From an uncultured Eubacteriales bacterium (GTDB taxonomy: Bacteria; Bacillota; Clostridia; Oscillospirales; Oscillospiraceae): a stretch of 64,000 nucleotides of DNA. Below are positions 18,191-25,641 of the stretch, piece by piece. Each line of letters starts with the position of its first letter. Within the stretch, counting starts at the first letter, position 1. Position numbers and translations under genes: made by a program. The notes under the pieces are model-generated. The model had not been told where the DNA came from. It was given only the letters and a program-made list of their open reading frames with translations, and made no database searches. The DNA lies in contig UREY01000003.1 in the NCBI GenBank assembly GCA_900546915.1, positions 1 through 64,000 of the forward strand, given 5' to 3'.

Positions 18191-18219
18191 ATTATACCAC
18201 ACCCCTTTTTGAAAAACAA
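18191..18219 (-). promoter_or_regulatory. Promoter for the DivIVA-like gene, extended -10
   Basis: Minus strand TTGTTT (18219-18214), 17-bp spacer, TATAAT (18196-18191) preceded by TGTGG. Confidence 0.75.
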
Positions 18220-18312
18220 CAAATTTTCCCGGCAGCGGCACATTTTCCGGCAAATCTGCCTTCCGAAAACGCCCCGCCGGCTGCCGGCGGCACAATCCCC
18301 CGCAAATCCCCC

Positions 18313-18341
18313 TTTGCAAACAGGATTCTGTGTGGTAGAAT
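18313..18341 (+). promoter_or_regulatory. Promoter for tsaE-tsaB-upp, extended -10
   Basis: TTTGCA (18313-18318), 17-bp spacer, TAGAAT (18336-18341) preceded by TGTGG, 28 bp before the tsaE ATG. Confidence 0.65.
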
Positions 18342-18369
18342 AGACAAAAAGCAGGAAGGAGACCGGCAT

Positions 18370-18813
18370 ATGGAATTTTGGACCCATAGCCCGGAGCAGA
18401 CCGAGCAAGTGGGCGCGGACCTGGCCGCCCGGCTCCGGCCCGGACAAATCGTCGCCTTTCGGGGACCGCTGGGCGCGGGAAAAACCACCTTCACGCGGGG
18501 CCTCGCCCGGGGGCTGGGCATTCCCGGACCGGTGACCAGCCCGACCTATACCCTCGTCAACGAATACACCTGCGGGGCAGTCCCCCTGTTCCACTTTGAT
18601 ATGTACCGGCTAAACAATGCCGGGGAGCTGTTTGACATCGGCTGGGAGGACTACCTGGACCGGGGCGGTATTTGTGTGGTGGAGTGGAGCGAACGAGTGG
18701 CCGACGCCCTGGAAAACTGCGTCACCGTCACCATAGAACCGGTTTCGGGCGCCGCCTGCCGGCGTAAAATCACCATAGAGGGGGTGGAACAAGATGCGGA
18801 TTCTGGCCTTTGA
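18370..18813 (+). CDS. tsaE: tRNA threonylcarbamoyladenosine biosynthesis ATPase TsaE
   Basis: 147 residues. TsaE is the ATPase that cycles the TsaB-TsaD complex during t6A37 modification of ANN-decoding tRNAs. Walker A GPLGAGKTT lies at 32-40, preceded by the usual two-strand N-terminus. TSPTYTLVNEY, FHFDMYRL and the VVEWSERV motif are typical. AAGGAG precedes ATG 18370. The 3' end overlaps tsaB by 20 bp, indicating translational coupling. Confidence 0.95.
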   Translation: MEFWTHSPEQTEQVGADLAARLRPGQIVAFRGPLGAGKTTFTRGLARGLGIPGPVTSPTYTLVNEYTCGAVPLFHFDMYRLNNAGELFDIGWEDYLDRGGICVVEWSERVADALENCVTVTIEPVSGAACRRKITIEGVEQDADSGL

Positions 18814-19510
18814 AACCTCGGCCAAAGCCGCTTCCGTAGCCCTGGCCGACGACCGGACGCTGGTGGCCGAAGTCTACCAGAATACCGGCCTCACCCACAG
18901 CCGGACCCTTCTGGCTATGGCGGAGCATTTGCTGCAAAGCTGTGAATGGACCCCCCGAGACGTGGACGCCGTAGCCGTGGCCAAGGGGCCGGGAAGCTTT
19001 ACCGGCATACGCATCGGCGTCGCGGCGGCCAAGGGCTTTGCCTGGGGCCGGGAGCTGCCCCTGTACGGAGTATCCACCCTGGAGGCCATGGCTTTGGGAT
19101 TGGGAGAGCTGGAAGGGTTGGTCTGTCCCGTGATGGACGCCCGGAGGGAGCAGGTATACAACGCGCTGTTTCGCGCCTCCGGCGGAACGCTGACCCGGCT
19201 CCGGGAGGACCGGGCCATTGCTCTGGCAGACCTGAAAGAAGATCTGCAGCATTGGGCAGAGCCCGTGGTCCTGGTGGGAGACGGAGCGCTCCTGTGCAGC
19301 CGGACCATCGGCGCAGAGCGGCTCCGCCTGGCTCCGGAGCACCGGCGGCACCAGCGGGCCGCCGGCGTCGCATTGGCTGCCTGGGCTTCCATTTGCCGGG
19401 GAGAAGCCGGAGACGGCGCAACCCTGCAGCCCCATTACCTCCGCCTATCCCAGGCAGAGCGGGAACGGCTGGCACGCCTGCAACATACAGACAGAAAGGA
19501 CAACGAATAA
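18794..19510 (+). CDS. tsaB: tRNA threonylcarbamoyladenosine biosynthesis protein TsaB
   Basis: 238 residues of the ASKHA fold. It opens [17 protein letters not shown] and carries the conserved [21 protein letters not shown] and [17 protein letters not shown] segments. TsaB partners TsaD and TsaE in making t6A. It overlaps tsaE at its start, and its TAA overlaps the upp ATG (TAATG). The usual rimI-tsaD continuation is absent here and upp takes that place. Confidence 0.94.
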   Translation: MRILAFETSAKAASVALADDRTLVAEVYQNTGLTHSRTLLAMAEHLLQSCEWTPRDVDAVAVAKGPGSFTGIRIGVAAAKGFAWGRELPLYGVSTLEAMALGLGELEGLVCPVMDARREQVYNALFRASGGTLTRLREDRAIALADLKEDLQHWAEPVVLVGDGALLCSRTIGAERLRLAPEHRRHQRAAGVALAAWASICRGEAGDGATLQPHYLRLSQAERERLARLQHTDRKDNE

Positions 19511-20139
19511 TGGGTAGTGTACACGTTTTAAATCATCCGCTGATTCAGCATAAGCTGTCCATCCTGCGGAATAAAAATACCAGCGTCAAGGAATTTCGGG
19601 AGCTGGTCAGTGAGATCTCCGCTCTCATGTGCTATGAGGCCACCCGGAATCTTCCCATGGAGGAGACGGAAGTGGAAACCCCCATCGGCTTAGCCAAGGT
19701 TCAGGTCCTGGCCGGTAAGAAGCTGGCCATCGTACCGGTCCTTCGGGCGGGGCTGGGTATGGTGGACGCCATGATTGATTTGATTCCCTCCGCCAAAATC
19801 GGCCACATCGGCCTGTTTCGGGACCCTGAAACCCACGAGCCGGTTAAGTATTACTGCAAAATGCCCAACGACATTGCCGACCGTCAGGTGTTCATCGTCG
19901 ACCCCATGCTGGCCACCGGCGGCAGCGCCGTCGCCGCCATTTCCTTTGTAAAGGAGTACGGCTGCAAATCCATCACCTTGATGGATATCATTGCCGCGCC
20001 GGAGGGCGTGGAAGCCGTCCGCAAGGCCCATCCGGACGTAGACATTTTCTTAGCGGCCATAGACGAAAAGCTCAACGAGAACGCCTACATCGTCCCCGGC
20101 CTGGGAGACGCCGGCGACCGGATTTTTGGAACCAAATAG
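19510..20139 (+). CDS. upp: Uracil phosphoribosyltransferase
   Basis: 209 residues, the family norm. It makes UMP from uracil and PRPP (EC 2.4.2.9). Motifs include [32 protein letters not shown], the PRPP loop [15 protein letters not shown] and the C-terminal uracil-binding [13 protein letters not shown]. It starts within the tsaB stop codon, so it belongs to the tsaE-tsaB transcript. A terminator follows directly, and base composition changes sharply just beyond it. Confidence 0.96.
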   Translation: MGSVHVLNHPLIQHKLSILRNKNTSVKEFRELVSEISALMCYEATRNLPMEETEVETPIGLAKVQVLAGKKLAIVPVLRAGLGMVDAMIDLIPSAKIGHIGLFRDPETHEPVKYYCKMPNDIADRQVFIVDPMLATGGSAVAAISFVKEYGCKSITLMDIIAAPEGVEAVRKAHPDVDIFLAAIDEKLNENAYIVPGLGDAGDRIFGTK

Positions 20140-20143
20140 CAGT

Positions 20144-20185
20144 AATGGAGGCTGTAGCAAAATAAAAATTACTGCAGCCTCCATT
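20144..20185 (+). terminator. Terminator of the tsaE-tsaB-upp operon
   Basis: AATGGAGGCTG (20144-20154) pairs with CAGCCTCCATT (20175-20185), followed by CTTTAATAT. An alternative inner CAGTAA/TTACTG pairing exists. Confidence 0.7.
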
Positions 20186-20214
20186 CTTTAATATAAAACT
20201 GATTAATTTTGTGA

Positions 20215-20517
20215 GTAAAATGCGATTATTTTGGTGAAACATATTTTGGAGAAGCCTTATGCAAAAAACTTTTTAAGCGTATTACTAACAAACAAGGTAA
20301 CCTGCCACAGTTGAAACGCTTACTCCAGTTGGAGGGAGCATTGAGGGTTATTGTACTCATTGCAAATACACTCGGTCTCCCCGCCGACTTCATAACTCGC
20401 TTATTTGAGCCGTCAATTTCCCTCGGTTTGGTGGATGTATTTATCCACAGTAGCATCATAAGTCATGTTTCCTTGTTGCCATGTTATTTTTGCTGGTTTT
20501 TACCTCAATTTTAGATT
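20215..20517 (+). other. AT-rich stretch with an unassigned open frame, probably gene debris
   Basis: Without a stop from 20215, one plus frame reads VKCDYFGETYFGEALCKKLF and on through LANT-type hydrophobic residues to TAG near 20517. It has no ATG or GTG start with a ribosome site, and only an internal TTG at 20311. The composition differs from the upstream core genes. It may be the 3' part of a foreign gene or chance. No family is recognised. Confidence 0.2.
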
Positions 20518-20699
20518 AGCCTATAAGCAAATACTGGCTACAAAATCGCAAAATTCGAACATGACCTAACGCATACCATCTATACAACACCATGTGTAAT
20601 AGATACCCGCCGGAAGGTTCATTATTAATAATAATTATAATAATCTATCCGATCTATATAGCACTCTCTTCCAGAAAAAAGGACCTCTATATAGTATTA

Positions 20700-20832
20700 T
20701 ATTTTTTCTTTGTTGGAATCCTCAATCTCTGCTACCTGAGTGAGTTTCTGATCAATTTCACTGTCTGTCCTCAGCGCTGGCATAATCAAGGTAGCTCTCT
20801 TCCTTTGCCTGGAGTTCCTGTTCCACTTGCAT
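20700..20832 (-). pseudogene. Frameshifted coding fragment, family unknown
   Basis: On the minus strand, ATG 20832 opens MQVEQELQAKEESYLDYASA then meets TGA at 20758. In another frame the next bases read TDSEIDQKLTQVAEIEDSNK. Both pieces have the charged, helical look of real protein, so this may be a remnant broken by a frameshift. It is too short to name. Confidence 0.25.
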
Positions 20833-20935
20833 ATAAGTCCTTACAAAAAATTGTCGAAATTGCGCGTTTTTTTAATGTTTTTTAATAAGTGTGGTATATT
20901 GGAAGTAGATAATTTTTAAAAGAGGGGGGCTCTTC

Positions 20936-21877
20936 ATGCGAAGAATCTTAAGTGAACTAAGGTACATATTTAGACCAGATAACCGGAAGACTTGGATTCC
21001 CTACCTTATTAGTTTTTTGGGAATCTATTTATCCAATTTTTTGGGTAATTTGATTGAAGAAAACAAGCTTGCTGCATGGATTTTATTTTTATTTTCTATA
21101 CTATCAGGATTCTTCTTTCTTATCTTTTGTTTTAGGTATGCAAAAAAATATTATAGTTTAATTGAAGTACTCAGAAGAGATGATTCACTTCTTTTAACGT
21201 GTAGGCTTATTGCTTTTTTAGAAAAGACGGAAAGAAAAAATAGGTATATTAAAATAAATAATATTTTTGCGAAGTATGAAATAAAAAACCCGCAATATAT
21301 AGGATCATCGAAGAGATTATATAAATTTTCCATAAATTATATTATAGTTGGAACTGTCATCAGAGAGACAGGACATATTTATTTCAACCTTGTGTCAAAG
21401 CCACGCGGAAACTGTGGGCCCAGCGTAAGCTGCACAATAAATCACCCCGAAGGGAACGAAGAAGCCCTTGCTGATAAAAAAGAATTCGGTAATATAACAT
21501 CCTATGATTTTATAGTTCGTAACGGAATGATTTCAAAAGGAAAATTGATTAAATATAGCATACGCGTGGATTTTAATTATATATCATCCGGAATTTCATC
21601 ATGCGGAAAGCAAAGATTGTTATTTTGTCCACAAAACTTCTCTGCTTATAACAGCGATAATATTGCAACTTCTTTTGAGATTAATGCTCCACTCATTTTT
21701 CGCTCAGACTTTGACGAGCCTACTACTCAGGAATATGTTGATGGTCTACATAGAGTTCCAGATTCTAATTCCGCCTTTTTAATCAACGAAACAAACGAGT
21801 CCGTGATATGGGCAAAGAATAATATGAATCTAAAAAGAAATAGCGTTTTGGTAATAACGTTGAATCCAAAATCATGA
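20936..21877 (+). CDS. Orphan 2TM protein with a beta-rich cytoplasmic domain (AT-rich, likely acquired)
   Basis: 313 residues. A basic N-terminus (MRRILSELRYIFRPDNRKTW) is followed by two membrane helices (about 21-40 and 46-66). A roughly 245-residue soluble region follows, rich in alternating beta-type strands and with little helix after residue 120. The coding DNA is far more AT-rich than the flanking upp and lipoprotein genes. Its ATG follows AGAGGGGGG, and TATATT preceded by TGTGG (20895-20900) may be its -10. The 2TM-plus-beta layout recalls 2TM-beta membrane effectors of bacterial defence systems, but no nucleotide cyclase or other partner is nearby, so this is only an idea. No family is recognised. 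Confidence 0.7.
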   Translation: MRRILSELRYIFRPDNRKTWIPYLISFLGIYLSNFLGNLIEENKLAAWILFLFSILSGFFFLIFCFRYAKKYYSLIEVLRRDDSLLLTCRLIAFLEKTERKNRYIKINNIFAKYEIKNPQYIGSSKRLYKFSINYIIVGTVIRETGHIYFNLVSKPRGNCGPSVSCTINHPEGNEEALADKKEFGNITSYDFIVRNGMISKGKLIKYSIRVDFNYISSGISSCGKQRLLFCPQNFSAYNSDNIATSFEINAPLIFRSDFDEPTTQEYVDGLHRVPDSNSAFLINETNESVIWAKNNMNLKRNSVLVITLNPKS

Positions 21878-21896
21878 TTGAAATTATGCAGGCAAC

Positions 21897-23009
21897 ATGA
21901 CGCTATTGGTCCTTCTCCTGTTCCTTTCCGGCTGCCAAATTCAGAAACCGGCGCCGGAAATCGCCGGTCCTTCTACGCCCGGACCGGAGCGGGACTCCGT
22001 CCTGGAAGCCCAGCGGATTGCTTTTTCTCCGGAGCTGGAGGAAACCTGGGAGTGGATTGTCCTGGACGCCAAAGAAGAGCAAATCCTGTACGCCATACAG
22101 GAAAAACGCATCAATCAGGAACAGATGTACAGCTACCGGCTGACGCGGGAAATCGGGATTTACGACGCCGACCGGTCCCAGGTAACCGCCCAATGGCAGC
22201 CTGAGACACCGGGCTGGTATCAGGCCGGCGCCATCACCGGCGCGGGAAGCGCCTGCTGTGCCGGAGCCGTGGACTATACCCATGTTTATCCGTCGGAGTA
22301 TGTCCTGGTCTGTCTGGATCAGAAGCAAACGGAATTGCAAACGCTCCATGGAACTCTCCAGCAGCTGGAAGCTCTGACCGACGGCACGGTTGTGTTCAGC
22401 TTTGTGGCAGACACCGGGCGTTTTGGCGTCGGCTCCGTTGCCGCCGGACAAGTGCAGGAAATTTTGAGTCGGCAGACTCAGGGACAGACGGAGCCTCTGG
22501 CTGGGGAGCTGTCTGTTTCCGGAACAGAATTCAGCTACGTCTACGCGGAAGACGGCCGGTGTACCCTGATACGCGCCGACCGGTCCGGAGAGCTGCAGCG
22601 CTGGAGTCTGGAGCCGGAAAAGGAAAAGCTGGACTGCTGCTGTCTGACGCCAAACGGCCTGCTCGCCTGTCTCTCCCTGGAAGAGGACACGGACGCCTTT
22701 CGCAGAGAACTCACCTTCTTCCCCCTCCAGGGAGATAAAACCGTCCTACGCCGGTCCGGTGCGGACGGCGCGCTGTACCGCATACGGTTCGGGGAAACCT
22801 GGGGCCTTGCGGTGAACTCCAGCTTTCACCTGCAGGTGCTTCAGGCAGACGCCTCCGCCGTCGCCTGTACCGCCGCCCGGCTTCCGGAGGTTTTGGAGGC
22901 GCAGGACGGCACAGCTGTCCATTTATACGCGGCGGACGGCGCTTCCTTCTATCTGTTCTACCCCCGCAGCCAGGAGCTATACCGAGTATCCTTCCCGGAA
23001 GCAGCATGA
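21897..23009 (+). CDS. Secreted lipoprotein of unknown function, 5' end at an island junction
   Basis: 370 residues. The lipobox LFLSGC gives a lipidated Cys about 12 residues from the start, but the signal peptide has no basic n-region (MTLLVLLLFLSGC) and the ribosome site is weak. Upstream in-frame codons reach a TGA at 21879 that lies next to the end of the AT-rich orphan. The mature part alternates short beta-type repeats (YVYAEDGRCTLIRADRSGEL, LYRIRFGETWGLAVN), suggesting a propeller-like fold. The gene is GC-rich like the core genome. The original 5' end may have been replaced by the island. Confidence 0.7.
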   Translation: MTLLVLLLFLSGCQIQKPAPEIAGPSTPGPERDSVLEAQRIAFSPELEETWEWIVLDAKEEQILYAIQEKRINQEQMYSYRLTREIGIYDADRSQVTAQWQPETPGWYQAGAITGAGSACCAGAVDYTHVYPSEYVLVCLDQKQTELQTLHGTLQQLEALTDGTVVFSFVADTGRFGVGSVAAGQVQEILSRQTQGQTEPLAGELSVSGTEFSYVYAEDGRCTLIRADRSGELQRWSLEPEKEKLDCCCLTPNGLLACLSLEEDTDAFRRELTFFPLQGDKTVLRRSGADGALYRIRFGETWGLAVNSSFHLQVLQADASAVACTAARLPEVLEAQDGTAVHLYAADGASFYLFYPRSQELYRVSFPEAA

Positions 23010-23092
23010 CGTCATACCGCCTCGCAAAAAGGAAGGGACGCATCCGGCCGTAAAATATTGATCCGGTTCTGGAATTTTTCGACAAAAAGGTG

Positions 23093-23121
23093 TTGAAATT
23101 TCCCGCTGCCTCTGCTATAAT
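23093..23121 (+). promoter_or_regulatory. Promoter of the tRNA-Gly gene
   Basis: TTGAAA (23093-23098), 17-bp spacer, TATAAT (23116-23121), 11 bp before the tRNA. Confidence 0.85.
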
Positions 23122-23132
23122 AGCTCCAGCAT

Positions 23133-23206
23133 GCGGGTATAGTTCATCGGTAGAATGCGACCTTCCCAAGGTTGATAGGTGGGTTCGACTCCCATTACCC
23201 GCTCCA
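23133..23206 (+). tRNA. tRNA-Gly, anticodon CCC
   Basis: 74 nt with encoded CCA. Acceptor GCGGGTA (23133-23139) pairs with TACCCGC (23196-23202). The D-arm contains AGTTCATCGGTAGAAT, the anticodon stem CGACC/GGTTG encloses TTCCCAA (anticodon CCC), and the T-arm is GTGGGTTCGACTCCCAT. A strong promoter precedes it and a short hairpin follows. tRNA 3' ends are common integration sites, and the DNA after this one is accessory in character. Confidence 0.95.
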
Positions 23207-23207
23207 T

Positions 23208-23224
23208 AACTGGACACCAGTTTT
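23208..23224 (+). terminator. Short terminator after tRNA-Gly
   Basis: AACTGG (23208-23213), loop ACA, CCAGTT (23217-23222) and TT. Confidence 0.6.
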
Positions 23225-23230
23225 GGTACA

Positions 23231-23443
23231 ATGAGTATTGAAGCGGGTGCCCAGTTTCTTTTTGCAAAAGTCCCTATTTGTAAGGGTTTTCCTATACTTT
23301 TTAACGATAACAGGCTTTACGGTGATTTTGAAATGATCACCGTGGAGCCTTTTGAGATAATAGGATTTGACCTCTATGCTTATACAAACGATGACCGGCA
23401 GCAAAATGAAATCAGAGTAGAAATGGGAATGAAATTGCTATGA
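23231..23443 (+). CDS. Small open frame before the GNAT gene, possible remnant
   Basis: 70 residues, ATG 23231 without a ribosome site, overlapping the GNAT start by 4 bp (ATGA). The second half (FEMITVEPFEIIGFDLYAYT) has a faint GyrI-like effector-domain look but is far too short for that family. It may be a coupled upstream cistron, the stump of a deleted gene, or chance. Confidence 0.25.
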   Translation: MSIEAGAQFLFAKVPICKGFPILFNDNRLYGDFEMITVEPFEIIGFDLYAYTNDDRQQNEIRVEMGMKLL

Positions 23444-23967
23444 CCTTTATAGAAACGGATCGTCTGATCCTTCGCAATGTTGCGGTGAAGGATATTGACA
23501 CTATGTACGACTACCGCAACAACGAGATCTGCGCCAGGTATCAGCGCGGCCAGACGAAAGACTATGAGGGAATCGTTGCCCTGGTAGAGCAGCGCAAGGG
23601 CGATGTGATGGGCGTGAATGCCCCATTCATGGTTGCGGTTGCTTTGAAGGATACCGATGATATGGTGGGGGAGATCGTGGTCATGCCCAAGGATGGAACC
23701 ATCTCTATGGGCTATACCTTCCACTATGCTCACCACCGCAGAGGCTACGCCTTTGAAGCCCTCTCTGCTCTTATCAACTTGCTTCACGAAACTTACCCCG
23801 AATGGGATTTCATCTGCTTCACAGAGCCGGAAAACGAACCGAGCAAGGCCCTGCTGATGAAATTGGGTTACAAGGATATGGGCTACATCCCGTCTATGGA
23901 ATCCCGAGCATTCGGCAAATGGACAAGTCCGGACACAGACGCAGAGATTGCGCAAGCAATCGGATAA
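23440..23967 (+). CDS. GNAT family N-acetyltransferase (RimJ/RimL type)
   Basis: 175 residues. The opening MTFIETDRLILRNVAVKDID is the classic start of RimJ/RimL-like acetyltransferases. The acetyl-CoA region appears as ISMGYTFHYAHHRRGYAFEA (the G-rich R-x-x-G-x-A loop) and the final FICFTEPENEPSKALLMKLG segment is the family's alpha4/beta motif. The substrate (protein N-terminus, antibiotic or small amine) cannot be inferred. It sits just past the tRNA and is followed after 22 bp by the broken zincin-like gene, probably as one transcript. Confidence 0.88.
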   Translation: MTFIETDRLILRNVAVKDIDTMYDYRNNEICARYQRGQTKDYEGIVALVEQRKGDVMGVNAPFMVAVALKDTDDMVGEIVVMPKDGTISMGYTFHYAHHRRGYAFEALSALINLLHETYPEWDFICFTEPENEPSKALLMKLGYKDMGYIPSMESRAFGKWTSPDTDAEIAQAIG

Positions 23968-23989
23968 GCTATCAGAAAGGAACCTCCAG

Positions 23990-24862
23990 ATGAGCTTCAA
24001 CAGCGACACCTATTACGGGTACATCCTCAAAGGCGATTTACATGGTACCATTCGTTATATAAAGCAGTTCCCGGAACAGCGTGGCCTTTATGGTCGCTTT
24101 CTGGATGTATTTGAACACAAACAGTACATCACCTATGATGTTGATTAAGAACCGAACAGTATTTTGATAGCTTATCAGCAGTATTACCGAGATGTGTTTT
24201 ACCTTTGTGTTGCAAAAGAACGCTCTGCGGAGAAGTTGAGAGATAAGCTGGCAGGACTGTTAGGTGTCACCGACGATGACGCCCGGCTATGCGATTTGGA
24301 ACAGACATATCTTGTGGAACTGTTTCAAAGCCGGGGGATGCATTTTCTGGGCGGCAAGACCAGCGACTACTATGGCCCGTATATCTGACGCGCCACAGAA
24401 ACGGTTTTCTATGATGTGGAACTGCCCGACGGTATTCAGACTTATGCAGTGAAGCTGTTGGATGGCTTCATCACACGAGGCTGGATCGATTATCTTTCCT
24501 TTGGAGAGATCGGCCCCGGTGGATGGGTAGATGGTGACGGTTATATCAACTGTGTGAAATCCGCATGGGATCTTGAAAGCGAGGGCTTCCGTGTTTCCTT
24601 GCTGAAGCACGAAGCCCAACACGCACGAGATTTGGAAACAAACAAGGATATGTCCTCGGAAGATTTGGAGTACAGGACAAAGCTGGTGGAACTGATCTAT
24701 TCCGGCGAGCGAAATCTGCTGCAAACATTTGCTCAGGAAGCCAGTCCCTCGGACAAGAGTAACAGTCACGCAATAGCAGCATACAGAATTGTCAAAGGCT
24801 TTGCAGACAGACTGGGTGTGGTACATCTTAATTCATCCGTGATCCCAATCGGAAGAATATAG
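23990..24862 (+). pseudogene. Zincin-like (HExxH) protein gene interrupted by two in-frame stops
   Basis: A single reading frame of 290 codons runs from ATG 23990 (AAGGAACC upstream) to TAG 24862. It is interrupted by TAA at 24146-24148 and TGA at 24386-24388, with no shift of frame. The three pieces read continuously as one protein: DTYYGYILKGDLHGTIRYIK, then YYRDVFYLCVAKERSAEKLR, then ETVFYDVELPDGIQTYAV. The last part carries LLKHEAQHARDLE, an HExxH zinc-peptidase-type motif at 24608-24622. Two different stop codons make decay more likely than recoding. Function is unknown and possibly peptidase-like. Confidence 0.7.
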
Positions 24863-24925
24863 ACTGTTGCAAAATTGCTATTTGAGAATAGTAGTCATGT
24901 TCGATAAAAACAGGGGGCGATAAAT

Positions 24926-25240
24926 ATGCCGATAGACATTGGTGCATTAGAAAGAACTTTAGCAGAACACAAGGTGTATGATGCATGGAGTTATGATTTT
25001 TATTAAGAACGATACAGCTGCTGCTGAGCAGACGGGAAATAGCACAGGTCAATAAGCAGAGTGTTGCATTATTTAACAAAAGGCACACTTTTTAACGATT
25101 TGTCCGAGGGGTGTGCATAAGGAATAGAATTTAACGATGTATACTTGGTCAGTGATCATGAAAAATATGGTTTTTGCATTGTTGACCGAGCTATTTCTCC
25201 ATGTAGTTCAATAGAAAAAATTTATTATAAGTCTATTTAA
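24926..25240 (+). pseudogene. Decayed small gene
   Basis: ATG 24926, after AGGGGG, opens MPIDIGALERTLAEHKVYDA and stops at 25004. Further on, after an in-frame TAA, 25121-25240 reads GIEFNDVYLVSDHEKYGFCI and ends at TAA. The second piece has strongly protein-like composition. The simplest reading is one roughly 100-residue gene broken by a shift and a stop. No family is recognised. 25241-25340 holds nothing I can identify. Confidence 0.35.
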
Positions 25241-25342
25241 TCGTTCTGTGGCATGTGCACTTTTAAATTATTTCTCGCACCTTATAGCAAAAGGTCAAAA
25301 GAGTGTGCATTTCGTATTAAAATAGGTCTTTAGTTTCATGAT

Positions 25343-25375
25343 AAAACAGTCTAGAATTTCGTTCCAGGCTGTTTT
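25343..25375. terminator. 14-bp hairpin with T-rich flanks
   Basis: AAAACAGTCTAGAA (25343-25356) pairs with TTCCAGGCTGTTTT (25362-25375), with one G-U pair and one mismatch. The loop is TTTCG and CTTTTGGATTTTT follows. It fits an intrinsic terminator in either direction. Confidence 0.6.
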
Positions 25376-25402
25376 CTTTTGGATTTTTGTAAAAATTCAA
25401 AA

Positions 25403-25479
25403 GATGCCGTTTCGGCACGTCTACCCGAACGCAGTGTGGGCTCTCAACAATAACGGCCGAGAAACACCAAGGCGGCATC
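25403..25479 (+). ncRNA. Candidate structured RNA element upstream of the ABC exporter operon
   Basis: GATGCCG (25403-25409) pairs with CGGCATC (25473-25479). Immediately inside, TTTCGGC can pair with GCC-GA-GAAA, and an inner CCC/GGG pairing follows, giving a nested stem with internal loops. It lies between a terminator-like hairpin and the exporter ATPase gene. I cannot assign it to a known riboswitch class, and the strand is uncertain. Confidence 0.3.
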
Positions 25480-25641
25480 CGGCTCCTGGAATCCATTTTG
25501 CCGGAAACAGCGCCCCGGGACTCGAAGGTCCCCCGCTTCCAATCAACCAAATTGGGGCCAGGGCGGAAGGAGGCGGCACTCGAGTTCCGAATGTCTGCCC
25601 GACTTTTTTTGACTGTGCATACGCAGGAAGAGGTGAAAAAG

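Noticed and set aside
20592..20885. Plus-strand frame rich in Ile/Tyr/Phe within the island
   Set aside because: Composition reflects AT-rich DNA, there is no ribosome site, and the opposite strand gives more protein-like fragments.
24386..24388. TGA read as selenocysteine or tryptophan in the zincin-like gene
   Set aside because: No SECIS-like hairpin was noticed right after it, and a second stop of a different type (TAA) breaks the same frame, so decay is more likely.
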